Positions 17,230-25,956 are shown, counted from the stretch's first letter. The stretch: DNA of 64,000 bases from JADJPO01 sp963825645 (GCA_963825645.1 CAWGTT010000008.1:124001-188000), one strand, 5' to 3'. The notes: generated from the letters alone by a model not told the origin. A program made the numbers and translations.

Positions 17230-19287
17230 GTGGTGTCACGTCTGAGCGGGAGCATCCGTCCCCTCGCGGTGGTCGGCGTCGTCGCGGCCTTGGCTGTGGG
17301 AATGGCGCCGCGGGCGTCGGCGCAGGCCATGACGAGCATCGAGACCATGCCCGGGACCGTGGACGTCGTCGTGGTCGATCGGCACACCGGCGCCCACGCC
17401 GCCACCGGTTCGCAGACCTCGTCCCCCGGCAGTCTCGAGACCCGGGTCATGGTCAGCACCGATCAGGGAACGCTCACCGTCCCGGAGGCGATGGCGACTG
17501 GTCTGGACCCGGGACAGACGGTCACGGTCACGGCAACACGACGTTCCTCCGATCTCACCGCCCGCTCCGCGACCCGTTTCGCTGCGGCGCCGCTGGACGG
17601 CGTGACCGTGACCGGGATCAGCCCGGCGCCGGGGCGGCGGTTCCGCGCAGCGGCCGGTACGAGCAGCTCCGCGGCACCCACCGCTGCTGCCGTGGTCACG
17701 CGGACCGACGCGGTCACCGCAGAAACCCTTCCTTCGCCGGTCGGCGCGCACACGCTGACCGTGCTGCCGGTCTACTCGTCCAGCCCGGACAGCCAGACCA
17801 CGACCTCCCTCGCGGACCTGGCCTCCAGGACTGCCGACTACTGGGCCGCGCAGTCCAACGGCGCGATCCAGATCTCGACCACAGTGCGGAACTGGGCGCA
17901 GATCGCCGACCCGGTGGGCTGCGACTCGTCAGTGATCTTCGACCGGGCGCTCGCCGCGCATGGCGTCAGTAACCCCACGAGCATCTCCGACCACGTGCTC
18001 ATCTACTTCCCCTACCGCGCCGACTGCGGCGGCTGGGCGGGTCTCGGCTCGGTGGTCGGCTCGCGCATCTGGGTGAACGGCTACGCACTGCTCGACGTCA
18101 CGGCGCACGAGTTCGGTCACAACCTGGGTCTCGGCCACGCCAACTCGGCCAGCTGCACCCCGGACGGCCAGAGCCCGTCCCTGTATTCCCGGGTCGAGCT
18201 GTCGGGCAGCTGCACCGTGGCCGCCTACCAGGACTCGGCCGACGTGATGGGCTACGCCACATCCGCCGCCACCGGCACGCTCAACTCGGCTCTGGCCGAC
18301 CAGCTGGGGCTGCTCACGTCGGTGACGGCGAGCACCTCGTCTCCGGTCGACGTCCACCTGTACCCGGTGACCAGCGTCGGGCGGCTGCGTGCGGTCAAGG
18401 TACGCGCGCCGTCCGGCTGGATCTATATCGACTACCGGCCGGCCTCGGCACCGGACACCCGCCGGCCGGCCTGGGCGGGGGTCCAGGCGCACTACCTTCC
18501 GGATGGCAGCTACCCCCAGTCCCAGCTGCTCGACCTGCAGCCCTGGACGTCGTCGTCGTTCACCTCGGTCTCGTTGCCCGCGTACGCCGCCTGGCGGCTG
18601 CCGTTCAACCTCGCCCTGGCTGTCTCGGTGGTGAACGTCGGCGCCACGGCCCGGGTTCGCGTCGTGCCCACCGCCTCGGACACCACAGCACCCACCCTCG
18701 GCACGCCGACGTACACGGCCTCCTCGGCGACCAGCGGGCGGCTGACCTGGACGGCGGCGAAGGACTCCGGTCAAGGCCTGGTCGGCTACCGGGTCATGGT
18801 CAACGGCGCGCCGACGGTCTTCGCCGGCCCCGCCGCGACGGGCGTCGACGTCACGCTGCCCCCCACCGCCTCCTCCGTATGCCTGAACGCGGTGGACGCC
18901 GCCGCCAACATCGCCTCCAGCACCAACCAGCTCTCCGGCAGCAGCGCGACCTGCCCGAACAGTCCCAGCTCGGGCGGCTCGGGTCGATCGGGCAGTGTCG
19001 GCGCTCCGGTGATCACCGGTCCCGCGCACGGCCTCGTGGTCAGGACGAAGGACGCCTACCTCACCTGGAACGCGCCGTCCGGCTACGTCACCGGCTACCA
19101 GGTCTTCGTCAACGACCGGCCGGTGGGCGGGGTGCTGCGCTCCTCCTATCGACGGGCGCACGTGAGTCTGCCGCACGGCTCGGTGACCCTGGGCGTGGCC
19201 GCGCGCACCCTCACCGGGACGCTCGGCGCCCGGGCAACGGTGACGATCACCGTGGCAGCCTCAAGCCCGCCAGGCCGGCAAACCTGA
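17230..19287 (+). CDS. Secreted zinc metalloprotease (M11/metzincin-like) with C-terminal Fn3-like domains
   Basis: A secreted protein of 685 aa. A signal peptide (basic start, hydrophobic 10-25, ASA-QA cleavage near 31) is followed by a prodomain-like region to about 170 and the protease domain. The zinc motif HEFGHNLGLGH spans 293-303 (ligands H293, H297, H303; base E294). The metzincin Met-turn follows in DVMGYA (M340). The preceding CGGWAGLGSVVG block and overall pattern resemble bacterial gametolysin-type (M11) peptidases. A beta-rich region covers 370-480. Two Fn3-like modules (about 486-575 and 590-678), each with an LTW core, are joined by a Ser/Gly linker. Its targets are unknown; matrix or surface proteins would be typical. 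The start is one of two adjacent GTG codons. Confidence 0.85.
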   Translation: MVSRLSGSIRPLAVVGVVAALAVGMAPRASAQAMTSIETMPGTVDVVVVDRHTGAHAATGSQTSSPGSLETRVMVSTDQGTLTVPEAMATGLDPGQTVTVTATRRSSDLTARSATRFAAAPLDGVTVTGISPAPGRRFRAAAGTSSSAAPTAAAVVTRTDAVTAETLPSPVGAHTLTVLPVYSSSPDSQTTTSLADLASRTADYWAAQSNGAIQISTTVRNWAQIADPVGCDSSVIFDRALAAHGVSNPTSISDHVLIYFPYRADCGGWAGLGSVVGSRIWVNGYALLDVTAHEFGHNLGLGHANSASCTPDGQSPSLYSRVELSGSCTVAAYQDSADVMGYATSAATGTLNSALADQLGLLTSVTASTSSPVDVHLYPVTSVGRLRAVKVRAPSGWIYIDYRPASAPDTRRPAWAGVQAHYLPDGSYPQSQLLDLQPWTSSSFTSVSLPAYAAWRLPFNLALAVSVVNVGATARVRVVPTASDTTAPTLGTPTYTASSATSGRLTWTAAKDSGQGLVGYRVMVNGAPTVFAGPAATGVDVTLPPTASSVCLNAVDAAANIASSTNQLSGSSATCPNSPSSGGSGRSGSVGAPVITGPAHGLVVRTKDAYLTWNAPSGYVTGYQVFVNDRPVGGVLRSSYRRAHVSLPHGSVTLGVAARTLTGTLGARATVTITVAASSPPGRQT

Positions 19288-19408
19288 GCCTGCCGTCCGG
19301 GACCACTCGTCGAACTGGACGCCCGCGGCCATTCGGGCACGACGCGGCACTCAACAGGGCCAACCTGGCCGGCCCGCGGACGTCGTCGACGTCACCGTCG
19401 TCCGCTGA

Positions 19409-19528
19409 TCAGGTGAGCGATTCGGGATCGGGCTCGCCCTCACCCACAGTGAGCAGCGAGCGGCGGCGCCGGTAGACCGCCAGCGCGCTGACCGGCGTCA
19501 CCCGCGGTTCCGGGTAGGCCCTCTGCAC
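19409..19528 (-). CDS. Possible 39-aa small protein
   Basis: A short frame (GTG to TGA) that would encode 39 residues, with a basic patch YRRRRSLL in the middle and an acidic tail ending EGEPDPESLT. About 34 of 39 third codon positions are G or C, as expected for a real gene here. It starts 13 bp from one arm of the 31-nt palindrome, so the palindrome would lie in a shared divergent promoter with the STAS gene. The ribosome site is weak (CAGGA, short spacing). It could be the last piece of a decayed longer gene. No family is recognised. Confidence 0.3.
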   Translation of the reverse strand: MQRAYPEPRVTPVSALAVYRRRRSLLTVGEGEPDPESLT

Positions 19529-19540
19529 TAGTCCTGGTGG

Positions 19541-19571
19541 CCTTATCTAGGACCTTCGGTCCTAGATAAGG
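19541..19571. promoter_or_regulatory. 31-nt perfect inverted repeat upstream of STAS-DevRS-like genes
   Basis: The arms CCTTATCTAGGACC and GGTCCTAGATAAGG match over all 14 bp around a TTC centre, in DNA noticeably richer in A/T than its surroundings. It lies 62 bp before the STAS gene. The core GGACC-TTC-GGTCC resembles, but is not identical to, the DevR/DosR box (GGGACT-rich dyad), and a DevR-like regulator gene follows within 600 bp. A transcription terminator is the alternative, but the gene upstream ends 250 bp away and there is no U-tract. Confidence 0.6.
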
Positions 19572-19633
19572 GACAGTTTGGACACTTAGCGTTCGGGGTG
19601 TGATGTGATCCCCCTCATGTGGAGGTGCCCACG

Positions 19634-20170
19634 GTGACGGAAAGTTATCGGCGAACGCCTCCACTTCTGGATGCCAAGGTGCTCCAGATGGAACCGCTCA
19701 CGCAGTGGTGGAACCATGAGGACGCGGTGTGCGTCGCCCTGCGCTCGGTGGGCCGAACACCGGTGATCACCGTCGGCGGCGCCCTGGACCGTCGCGCCGC
19801 GCACTCGTGCCGGCTGGCCCTCGAGGCCGCGCTGCGGACTCGTCCGCGCAGCCTGCTGATCGACCTCACATCAGTCACGACCACCGAGGAGTTCAGCGTG
19901 GTGCTGCTCGCGGCGATGCGACGTAAAGCCGCCTGGCACGGGGCCGAGGTGTGGCTTGCCGCAGTACCCGACCCTGTGCGCCAGACCCTGGAGCGCAGCG
20001 GCCTGTTGGCCGACTTCCCCGTGGCCCGAAACGCCACGCGTGCCATCGAGGAGATCCGCCGCTCGCCGGGCCACCGGTCCCGGGCCGGCCACGCGACCTC
20101 GCGGTCGGCCGCCGTCAACCGTCCGGGCGGCCGCCTTCCGTTCGACCCGCTGGACTCAAGGACGGCCTGA
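19634..20170 (+). CDS. STAS domain protein (anti-sigma-antagonist-like)
   Basis: The STAS fold covers about residues 44-140 of 178, with ITVGGALDRR at its first strand-helix and LLIDLTSVT at the central strand, as in SpoIIAA/RsbV-type antagonists. The site that is normally phosphorylated, DSSG, reads EEFS (85-88), so neither regulatory serine is present and an acidic residue stands in its place. It therefore probably does not switch by kinase phosphorylation in the classical way. The GTG at 19634 was chosen over 19619 because GGAGG lies at the right distance. The stop codon abuts the GTG of the response-regulator gene, so the three genes form one operon. Confidence 0.8.
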   Translation: MTESYRRTPPLLDAKVLQMEPLTQWWNHEDAVCVALRSVGRTPVITVGGALDRRAAHSCRLALEAALRTRPRSLLIDLTSVTTTEEFSVVLLAAMRRKAAWHGAEVWLAAVPDPVRQTLERSGLLADFPVARNATRAIEEIRRSPGHRSRAGHATSRSAAVNRPGGRLPFDPLDSRTA

Positions 20171-20827
20171 GTGGGCGTCCGCGTCTTCATCCTCGACGAC
20201 CATGAGCTGGTCCGGCGAGGGCTTCGAGAGATCCTGACCGACGCCGGACAGATCGAGATCGTCGGCGAGTCCGGGCTGGCCCGGGAGGCGGCCCGGCGGC
20301 TGCCCGCCCTGCGTCCGGACGTCGCCCTGCTCGACGCTCGGCTTCCGGACGGGTCGGGGATCGAGGTCTGCCGCGAGGTCCGCGCCCGTGACCCATCGAT
20401 CCGGGCGATCATCCTGACCAGCTATGACGACCCGGAGGCGCTCGCCGCTGCCGCACAGGCAGGAGCCTCCGGCTACATCCTCAAACAGATCCACGGGCCC
20501 GACCTGGCCGAGGCGGTGCGGCGAGTCGCCGCCGGGGACAACCTGCTCGATCGCGCAGAGGCCTCAACTCTGCCGGTGCAGTCCGCGGCGAGGGGCGGTC
20601 GGCAGCCTCCGGACCGGATCTCAGACCTCACTCCCCAGGAGGAGAGGGTTCTGGACCTGATCGTCGAGGGCCTGACCAACCGCCAGATCGGCCAGCGACT
20701 GAACATCGCCGAGAAGACGGTGAAGAACCACGTGACCAGTCTGATGGCCAAGCTGCATGTGGAGCGCCGTACGCAGGCCGCGGTCTACGGCGCCCGCGTC
20801 CGTGGGTTCGGCGGGCACCGGTCGTGA
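20171..20827 (+). CDS. DevR/DosR-like NarL-family response regulator
   Basis: A response regulator of 218 aa. The receiver domain has the acidic pocket DD (9-10), phospho-acceptor D55 in LLDARLPDG, T83 and K105. The LuxR-type HTH covers about 153-210, with LTNRQIGQRLNIAEKTVKNH as the recognition region. The wording of the receiver and of the ERRTQAAV end is close to the DevR (DosR) group that governs hypoxia and dormancy genes in mycobacteria. It begins directly at the stop of the STAS gene and its end overlaps the kinase gene by 4 bp (GTGA), so the kinase is its evident partner. The 31-nt palindrome upstream may be its own binding site. Confidence 0.9.
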   Translation: MGVRVFILDDHELVRRGLREILTDAGQIEIVGESGLAREAARRLPALRPDVALLDARLPDGSGIEVCREVRARDPSIRAIILTSYDDPEALAAAAQAGASGYILKQIHGPDLAEAVRRVAAGDNLLDRAEASTLPVQSAARGGRQPPDRISDLTPQEERVLDLIVEGLTNRQIGQRLNIAEKTVKNHVTSLMAKLHVERRTQAAVYGARVRGFGGHRS

Positions 20828-22383
20828 CCGACCCGGCGCCGATCGACTTCAGAACGGTGTTCCAGCACGCCCCGGTGCCGATGGCGGTGGTCACCCGTCG
20901 GGGCCTCACCGTCGTGGCGGCCAACCGCGCCGCCGGCCTGCTGCTCGGCCTGGACCCGTCGCAGATCGCCGGACGAGCCCTGTCGTCCTACCGGGAAGAT
21001 CATGGGGCGATCTCGATACCCGACGTCGTCTCCGATCAGCGCGACCAGGCGGCCCTGGTCGGCGAGTTCCCGTGCCGGCGCCGCGACGGGACGACGGTCT
21101 GGCTCGAGGTACGTGCCTCGACGATGCCCCCAGGAGACGTCGACGCCGGGGGCCGGGCGCTGTGCCTCCTGCACCTGCTCGATGTCACCCGCCGGCGAAC
21201 GGAGGCTGCCGAGCGCGCCCGCCGCGAGGCCTGGGCATCCGCCCTCGGCGAGATCCGGATGGCGGTGATGCGGGGGGCGACGACGGCCCGGGCCCTCGGT
21301 CTGGTCTGCCGCAGCGCCCGAGCGCTCCTCGACGCCGACGACGCCGTGGTGATCATCCCGGCCACCGACGGGGCGACCGCGTGGGTCCGCGCGGCGGACG
21401 GGCAGGACGCGCACGGCCTGATCGGGGCGTCGGTCCCGCTGCGCTCGACCGTGGCCGGCCAGGTGCTGGCCCGGGGCCTGCCGGTGGTGGCTGGGGGCGA
21501 CAGCCCGCCGGGCTCGGTGATCGACGGGCGGCTCCCATCGACCGGCACCGGGGCGGTGCTGGCGATACCTCTGCGAACGCCAGAGGTAGTCCTGGGTGCA
21601 CTGTGCCTGCTGCGATCGTCGGACCGGCCCTTCGGGGACGGCGACGTGGCGGTCGCCCACAGCTTCGCCGACCAGGCCGCGGCCGCCCTGCACATCGGTG
21701 TCCTGCGCGAGGCCCGGGAGCGGCTGCGGGTGATGGAGGACCGCGAACGGATCGCCCGCGACCTGCACGACAGCGTGATCCAAGACCTGTTCGCCGCCGG
21801 CATGGCGCTGGACGCCATCCAACCGCTGATCGGCCCGGCAGAGGCCGCCGAGCGAGTGGCCGCGACCATCGACCAACTCGACGCGACGATCAAGCAGATC
21901 CGCTCCACGATCTTCGAGCTGGAGATCCACGACCCCACGCTTCGGGTCGCTGACATGGTGCGTCGGGCGGTCGAGGGGCGTGCCGAGCAGCTCGGCTTCA
22001 CCCCCGGGCTGGAGGTGACCGGTGATCTGGACGACACGCCGGCCGGCCTGGTCGACCACATGCTCGCCGTGATCAGCGAGAGCCTGTCCAACGTGATGCG
22101 TCACTCCGGGGCGCGTTCAGCCGGGGTGGAGGTCTCGATCACCCCCGGCGGAGCACTCACCCTGGTCATCGAGGACGACGGGGGCGGGTTCGACCCCACT
22201 CGCGTGCCACGCGGTCGCGGCCTGGACAACATGCACCGGCGGGCCGGGCTGGTCGGTGGCCGGCTGAGCGTCACCCGGTCACCCACGGGGGGGACTCGAG
22301 TGATGCTGGCGACGCAGCCCGGTCCGCGCCTCGGGGGACTGACCGAGGGCACGGCCAACCTGGCGGAGGGTAGTCGCGCCTAG
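20824..22383 (+). CDS. PAS-GAF sensor histidine kinase (HisKA_3)
   Basis: A cytoplasmic kinase of 519 aa. A PAS domain covers about 8-120, GAF about 140-295, and HisKA_3 follows with the phospho-acceptor H315 in RERIARDLHDSVIQDL. The HATPase domain (about 400-500) has an N box around SNVMRHSGA and G boxes DDGGGFD and GRGLDNM. No membrane helix is present, so the signal is internal. The layout recalls DevS/DosS kinases, but the first sensory domain is PAS rather than a heme-binding GAF, so I would not predict oxygen sensing by the same pocket. It is translationally coupled to the response regulator. Its stop is 18 bp from the convergent nrdJ stop. Confidence 0.9.
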   Translation: MTDPAPIDFRTVFQHAPVPMAVVTRRGLTVVAANRAAGLLLGLDPSQIAGRALSSYREDHGAISIPDVVSDQRDQAALVGEFPCRRRDGTTVWLEVRASTMPPGDVDAGGRALCLLHLLDVTRRRTEAAERARREAWASALGEIRMAVMRGATTARALGLVCRSARALLDADDAVVIIPATDGATAWVRAADGQDAHGLIGASVPLRSTVAGQVLARGLPVVAGGDSPPGSVIDGRLPSTGTGAVLAIPLRTPEVVLGALCLLRSSDRPFGDGDVAVAHSFADQAAAALHIGVLREARERLRVMEDRERIARDLHDSVIQDLFAAGMALDAIQPLIGPAEAAERVAATIDQLDATIKQIRSTIFELEIHDPTLRVADMVRRAVEGRAEQLGFTPGLEVTGDLDDTPAGLVDHMLAVISESLSNVMRHSGARSAGVEVSITPGGALTLVIEDDGGGFDPTRVPRGRGLDNMHRRAGLVGGRLSVTRSPTGGTRVMLATQPGPRLGGLTEGTANLAEGSRA

Positions 22384-22401
22384 CGCCCTTCCTGGGCGGA
22401 T

Positions 22402-25302
22402 TCAACTGCAGCCAGAGGTCGACCCGCAGCCCTCGCAAACGAAGCACGACCCGGCAGGACGCATCTTCGTACCGCAGGTGAAGCAGATCGGCGCGTCGCT
22501 GGCCCGGCCCTGGATCTTCTCCAGCAGCTCGGCACTGGAGTGCACCTCAATGGGTGCCGCCTTCGCCGCCGCCGCCGCCGTCAACACGACGGCCGCCGCC
22601 TCCGGTTTGGGCTTCGGCTTCTCCGACGCGGACTGGGCGAGAGTCTCCAGGTCCTCCTCGATGGAGTCCTCGCCGCCGTCCTCCAGGTAGGAGCCGGTCT
22701 CCAAGTGGCGAGTGCGCTCCGTGGCGGTATAGATGCTCATCGCCGAGCGGGTATCGAAGTCCAGGTAGTCCAGGGCCAACCGACGGAAGACATAGTCCAT
22801 GATCGACTGCGCCATCCGCACGTCTGGGTCGTCGGTCATACCGGCCGGCTCGAAGCGCATGTTGGTGAACTTCTCGACGTAAGTCTCCAGCGGCACCCCG
22901 TGCTGCAGTGCGATGGAGATCGCCAGAGAGAACGCATCCATCATGCCGGCCAGGGTCGAGCCCTGCTTACCCAGCTTGAGGAACACCTCCCCCAGACCGC
23001 CGTCGTCGTACGACCCGGCGGTGAGGTAGCCCTCGGCGCCACCGACGGTGAACGAGGTGGTCTGGCTCGGCCGGCGCTTGGGCAGCCGGCGCCGGATCGG
23101 CCGGTACTCCACCCGGGTCTCGACGACCGGCTCGGCCGCGCTGTCGCTTCCGGCACCGGAATGGGCCTTCTTCGCCGTCGCGTCCGACAGTGGCTGGCCA
23201 ACCTTGCAGTTGTCGCGGTAGACCGCCAGCGCCTTGAGCCCAAACTTCCAGCCCTGGAAGTAGACGTCCGAGATCTCCTGGACGGTGGCCTTCTCCGGGA
23301 GGTTGACCGTCTTGCTGATCGCCCCGGACAGGAACGGCTGGCAGGCCGCCATCATCCGCACGTGGCCCATGGGCCTGATCGACCGCTCCCCCATCGCGCA
23401 GTCGAACACCTCGTAGTGCTCGGGCCGCAGGCCCGGAGCGTCGACCACGTGGCCGTGCTCGGCGATGTACTCGACGATCGCCTCGATGGTCTCCTCGGCA
23501 TAACCGGACTTGCGTAGCGCCCGCTGGATGGTCTGGTTGACGATCTGCATCGAACCGCCACCGACCAGCTTCTTGAACTTGACCAGCGAGAAGTCGGGCT
23601 CGATACCCGTTGTGTCGCAGTCCATCATGAAGCCGATCGTTCCGGTCGGCGCGAGCACGCTGGCCTGGGCGTTGCGCCAGCCGTTCTTCTCCCCGATCGA
23701 GTTGCCCTGCTCCCACTGCCTGGTCGCCTCGCGGTGCACGTCTTGGTCGAGGGTGTGCATGGTGTGGATCGCGTCGTTGGCCGCGGCGTGCTTGCGCATC
23801 ACCCGGCGGTGCGCCTCGGCGTTGCGGGCATACCCCTCGTAGGCGCCGACCACGCCGGCGAGCTCCGCGGAGCGGCGGTACGCCGTCGCGGTCATCACCG
23901 AGGTGATCGATGCCGCGAGCGCGCGCCCGCCGTCGGAGTCGTAACCCAGCCCCGAGGCCATCAGCAGCGCACCGAGGTTGGCATATCCGATCCCGAGCTG
24001 ACGGAAGGAACGGGTGGTCTCGCCGATCGACGATGTCGGGAAGTCGGCGAAGCAGATCGAGATGTCCATCGCCGTGGTCACGAGCTCAACCGCCTTGACG
24101 AACCGGTTCGCGTCGAACGACCCGTCGTCGGCGAGGAACTTCATCAGGTTCAGCGAGGCCAGGTTGCAGCTGGAGTTGTCCAGGTGCATGTACTCCGAGC
24201 AGGGGTTCGACGCCGTGATCCGACCCGACTCGGGCGTGGTGTGCCAGTCGTTGATCGTATCGTCGTACTGGATACCCGGGTCGGCACACTCCCAGGCCGC
24301 CGTGGCCATCTTCTCGAACAGGCTCCGCGCGTCGACGGTGTCGATCACCTCCCCGGTCTGCCGGGCCCGCAGACCGAACGGCTCGCCCGCCTCGACCGCT
24401 CGCATGAACTCGTCGCTGACCCGCACGGAGTTGTTCGCGTTCTGGTACTGGACGCTGGTGATGTCCCGGCCGCCCAGGTCCATGTCGAACCCGGCGTCGC
24501 GCAGGGCGCGGATCTTGTTCTCCTCGCGTGCCTTGGTCTCGATGAACTCCTCGATATCGGGGTGGTCGACGTCGAGCACGACCATCTTCGCCGCGCGCCG
24601 GGTGGCCCCGCCCGACTTGATGGTCCCGGCCGAGGCGTCGGCGCCGCGCATGAACGAGACCGGACCGGACGCCGTCCCGCCGCTGGAGAGCAGCTCGGCG
24701 GAGGAGCGGATCCGGGACAGGTTCAGCCCCGCGCCGCTCCCGCCCTTGAAGATGAAGCCCTCCTCTCGATACCAGTTCAGAATCGAGTCCATCGAGTCGT
24801 CGACCGACAGGATGAAGCAGGCAGAGACCTGTTGCGGCGCAGAGGTCCCCACGTTGAACCAGACCGGTGAGTTGAAGCTGAACACCTGGTGCAGCAGCAT
24901 GTGGGTCAGCTCGTGCTCGAAGACCTCTGCGTCGGCGTCGGTGGCGAAGTAGCCCTCGTCCTTGCCCGCCTTGGCGTAGGTGAGAACCACTCGGTCGATG
25001 AGCTGGCGCAGGCTCCACTCCCGGACCTCGCTGCCCAGAGCGCCACGGAAGTACTTGGTGGTGACGATGGTCGAGGCGTTCAGGCTCCAGAAGTCGGGGA
25101 ACTCCACGCCCTTCTGCTCGAAGATCGTCTCGCCGCTCTTCCAGTTGGTCTGGACGACGTCGCGCCGCTCCCAGGTGACCGCGTCGTAGGGGTGTACCCC
25201 CGGCGTGGTGTAGACCCGGTCGAGCCTCAGGCCGCGGCGCTCGACCAATGGCTGGTCGGCCCTGGTCTTGCGCTGCGGCTGCCCGGACGCAGTCTCCGTC
25301 AT
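22402..25302 (-). CDS. nrdJ: Vitamin B12-dependent ribonucleotide reductase (class II)
   Basis: An adenosylcobalamin-dependent RNR of 966 aa that reduces ribonucleotides to deoxyribonucleotides with or without oxygen. The barrel starts with FNSPVWFNVG and the CFILSVDDSMDS segment. The NPCSEYMHLD motif places an active-site Cys at 368, followed by NSSCNLASLNL. APTGTIGFMMDCDTTGIEPD, near 595, is another family hallmark. After an Ala/Pro-rich linker the C-terminus holds a zinc-ribbon-like CFTCGTKMRPAGSCFVCEGCG and a final cysteine pair, probably for re-reduction of the active site. The gene follows nrdR in the same operon and should be controlled by NrdR at the paired boxes upstream. No class Ia RNR is in the window. 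Confidence 0.96.
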   Translation of the reverse strand: MTETASGQPQRKTRADQPLVERRGLRLDRVYTTPGVHPYDAVTWERRDVVQTNWKSGETIFEQKGVEFPDFWSLNASTIVTTKYFRGALGSEVREWSLRQLIDRVVLTYAKAGKDEGYFATDADAEVFEHELTHMLLHQVFSFNSPVWFNVGTSAPQQVSACFILSVDDSMDSILNWYREEGFIFKGGSGAGLNLSRIRSSAELLSSGGTASGPVSFMRGADASAGTIKSGGATRRAAKMVVLDVDHPDIEEFIETKAREENKIRALRDAGFDMDLGGRDITSVQYQNANNSVRVSDEFMRAVEAGEPFGLRARQTGEVIDTVDARSLFEKMATAAWECADPGIQYDDTINDWHTTPESGRITASNPCSEYMHLDNSSCNLASLNLMKFLADDGSFDANRFVKAVELVTTAMDISICFADFPTSSIGETTRSFRQLGIGYANLGALLMASGLGYDSDGGRALAASITSVMTATAYRRSAELAGVVGAYEGYARNAEAHRRVMRKHAAANDAIHTMHTLDQDVHREATRQWEQGNSIGEKNGWRNAQASVLAPTGTIGFMMDCDTTGIEPDFSLVKFKKLVGGGSMQIVNQTIQRALRKSGYAEETIEAIVEYIAEHGHVVDAPGLRPEHYEVFDCAMGERSIRPMGHVRMMAACQPFLSGAISKTVNLPEKATVQEISDVYFQGWKFGLKALAVYRDNCKVGQPLSDATAKKAHSGAGSDSAAEPVVETRVEYRPIRRRLPKRRPSQTTSFTVGGAEGYLTAGSYDDGGLGEVFLKLGKQGSTLAGMMDAFSLAISIALQHGVPLETYVEKFTNMRFEPAGMTDDPDVRMAQSIMDYVFRRLALDYLDFDTRSAMSIYTATERTRHLETGSYLEDGGEDSIEEDLETLAQSASEKPKPKPEAAAVVLTAAAAAKAAPIEVHSSAELLEKIQGRASDAPICFTCGTKMRPAGSCFVCEGCGSTSGCS

Positions 25303-25401
25303 GTCGTTCCCTCGTATTCCCCTCAGGTGGGCGCTGCTCGTCGAGAGCGTCCTCGGTCAGCTGGTTCGTGCGTAGTGATCCGGTGGTGGACTTCGATGGA
25401 A

Positions 25402-25443
25402 CCCGCCGGCGGCGCGACCTTCCCCAGCAGCGCCGCCGGCGGG
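25402..25443 (-). terminator. Intercistronic hairpin between nrdR and nrdJ
   Basis: A perfect 13-bp stem (CCCGCCGGCGGCG with its complement) and a 16-nt loop start 3 nt after the nrdR stop codon. It could be a partial terminator that sets the nrdR:nrdJ ratio. The spacing to nrdJ (about 100 nt) leaves room for a second promoter. Confidence 0.5.
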
Positions 25444-25446
25444 GGT

Positions 25447-25956
25447 CTAGGTGACCCTGCTCCGGCGGGCGTGGACGGACTCGGGCGGAGCGGACTCGAG
25501 ACGGGTCGTCTCCCGCTCGGCGCGCAGCAGGGCGATCGCCGCCTCGAAGTCCTCCAGGGACTCGAAGGCGCGATAGACGCTGGCGAAGCGCAGGTAGGCG
25601 ACCTCATCGAGGTCGCGCAACGGGCCGAGGATGCTCAGGCCCACCTCGTGCGCGTCGACCTGGGCGGCGCCGGTGGCGCGCAGCGTCTCCTCGACGTGCT
25701 GGGCGAGCAGGGCCAGGTCGTCCTCGCCGACCGGGCGACCCTGGCAGGCCTTGCGGACGCCGCTGATGATCTTCTGGCGGCTGAACGGCTCGGTGGCCCC
25801 GGACCGCTTCACGACGGTCAGACTCGCCGTCTCCACGGTGCTGAACCTCCGCCCGCACTCGGGACACTGCCGCCGGCGACGGATCGCCGTGCCGTCCTCG
25901 GTGCTGCGCGAGTCGACGACCCGGGAGTCGGCGGTGCGGCAGAACGGGCAGTGCAT
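25447..25956 (-). CDS. nrdR: Transcriptional repressor NrdR
   Basis: NrdR senses ATP/dATP and represses ribonucleotide reductase genes. The N-terminus MHCPFC with a later CPEC supplies the four zinc ligands of the DNA-binding zinc ribbon (residues about 3-34). The ATP-cone follows from about 49, with VVKRSGATEPFSRQKIISGV, to about 137. At 169 aa it is slightly longer than usual because of a C-terminal tail. The ATG at 25956 was chosen because GGGAGGTGATC precedes it and the protein then begins with the family's MHCPFC. It is first in the nrdR-nrdJ operon, an arrangement known from Streptomyces. Paired NrdR boxes lie about 155-200 bp upstream. Confidence 0.96.
   Translation of the reverse strand: MHCPFCRTADSRVVDSRSTEDGTAIRRRRQCPECGRRFSTVETASLTVVKRSGATEPFSRQKIISGVRKACQGRPVGEDDLALLAQHVEETLRATGAAQVDAHEVGLSILGPLRDLDEVAYLRFASVYRAFESLEDFEAAIALLRAERETTRLESAPPESVHARRSRVT

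Noticed and set aside
16890..17972. A 360-residue plus-strand frame across the gap before the metalloprotease
   Set aside because: It overlaps the protease gene in another frame, has no recognisable domain, and has the composition of a shadow frame.
20824..22383. A heme-binding oxygen sensor like DosS
   Set aside because: The first sensory domain is PAS rather than the heme-binding GAF, and no proximal histidine could be assigned.
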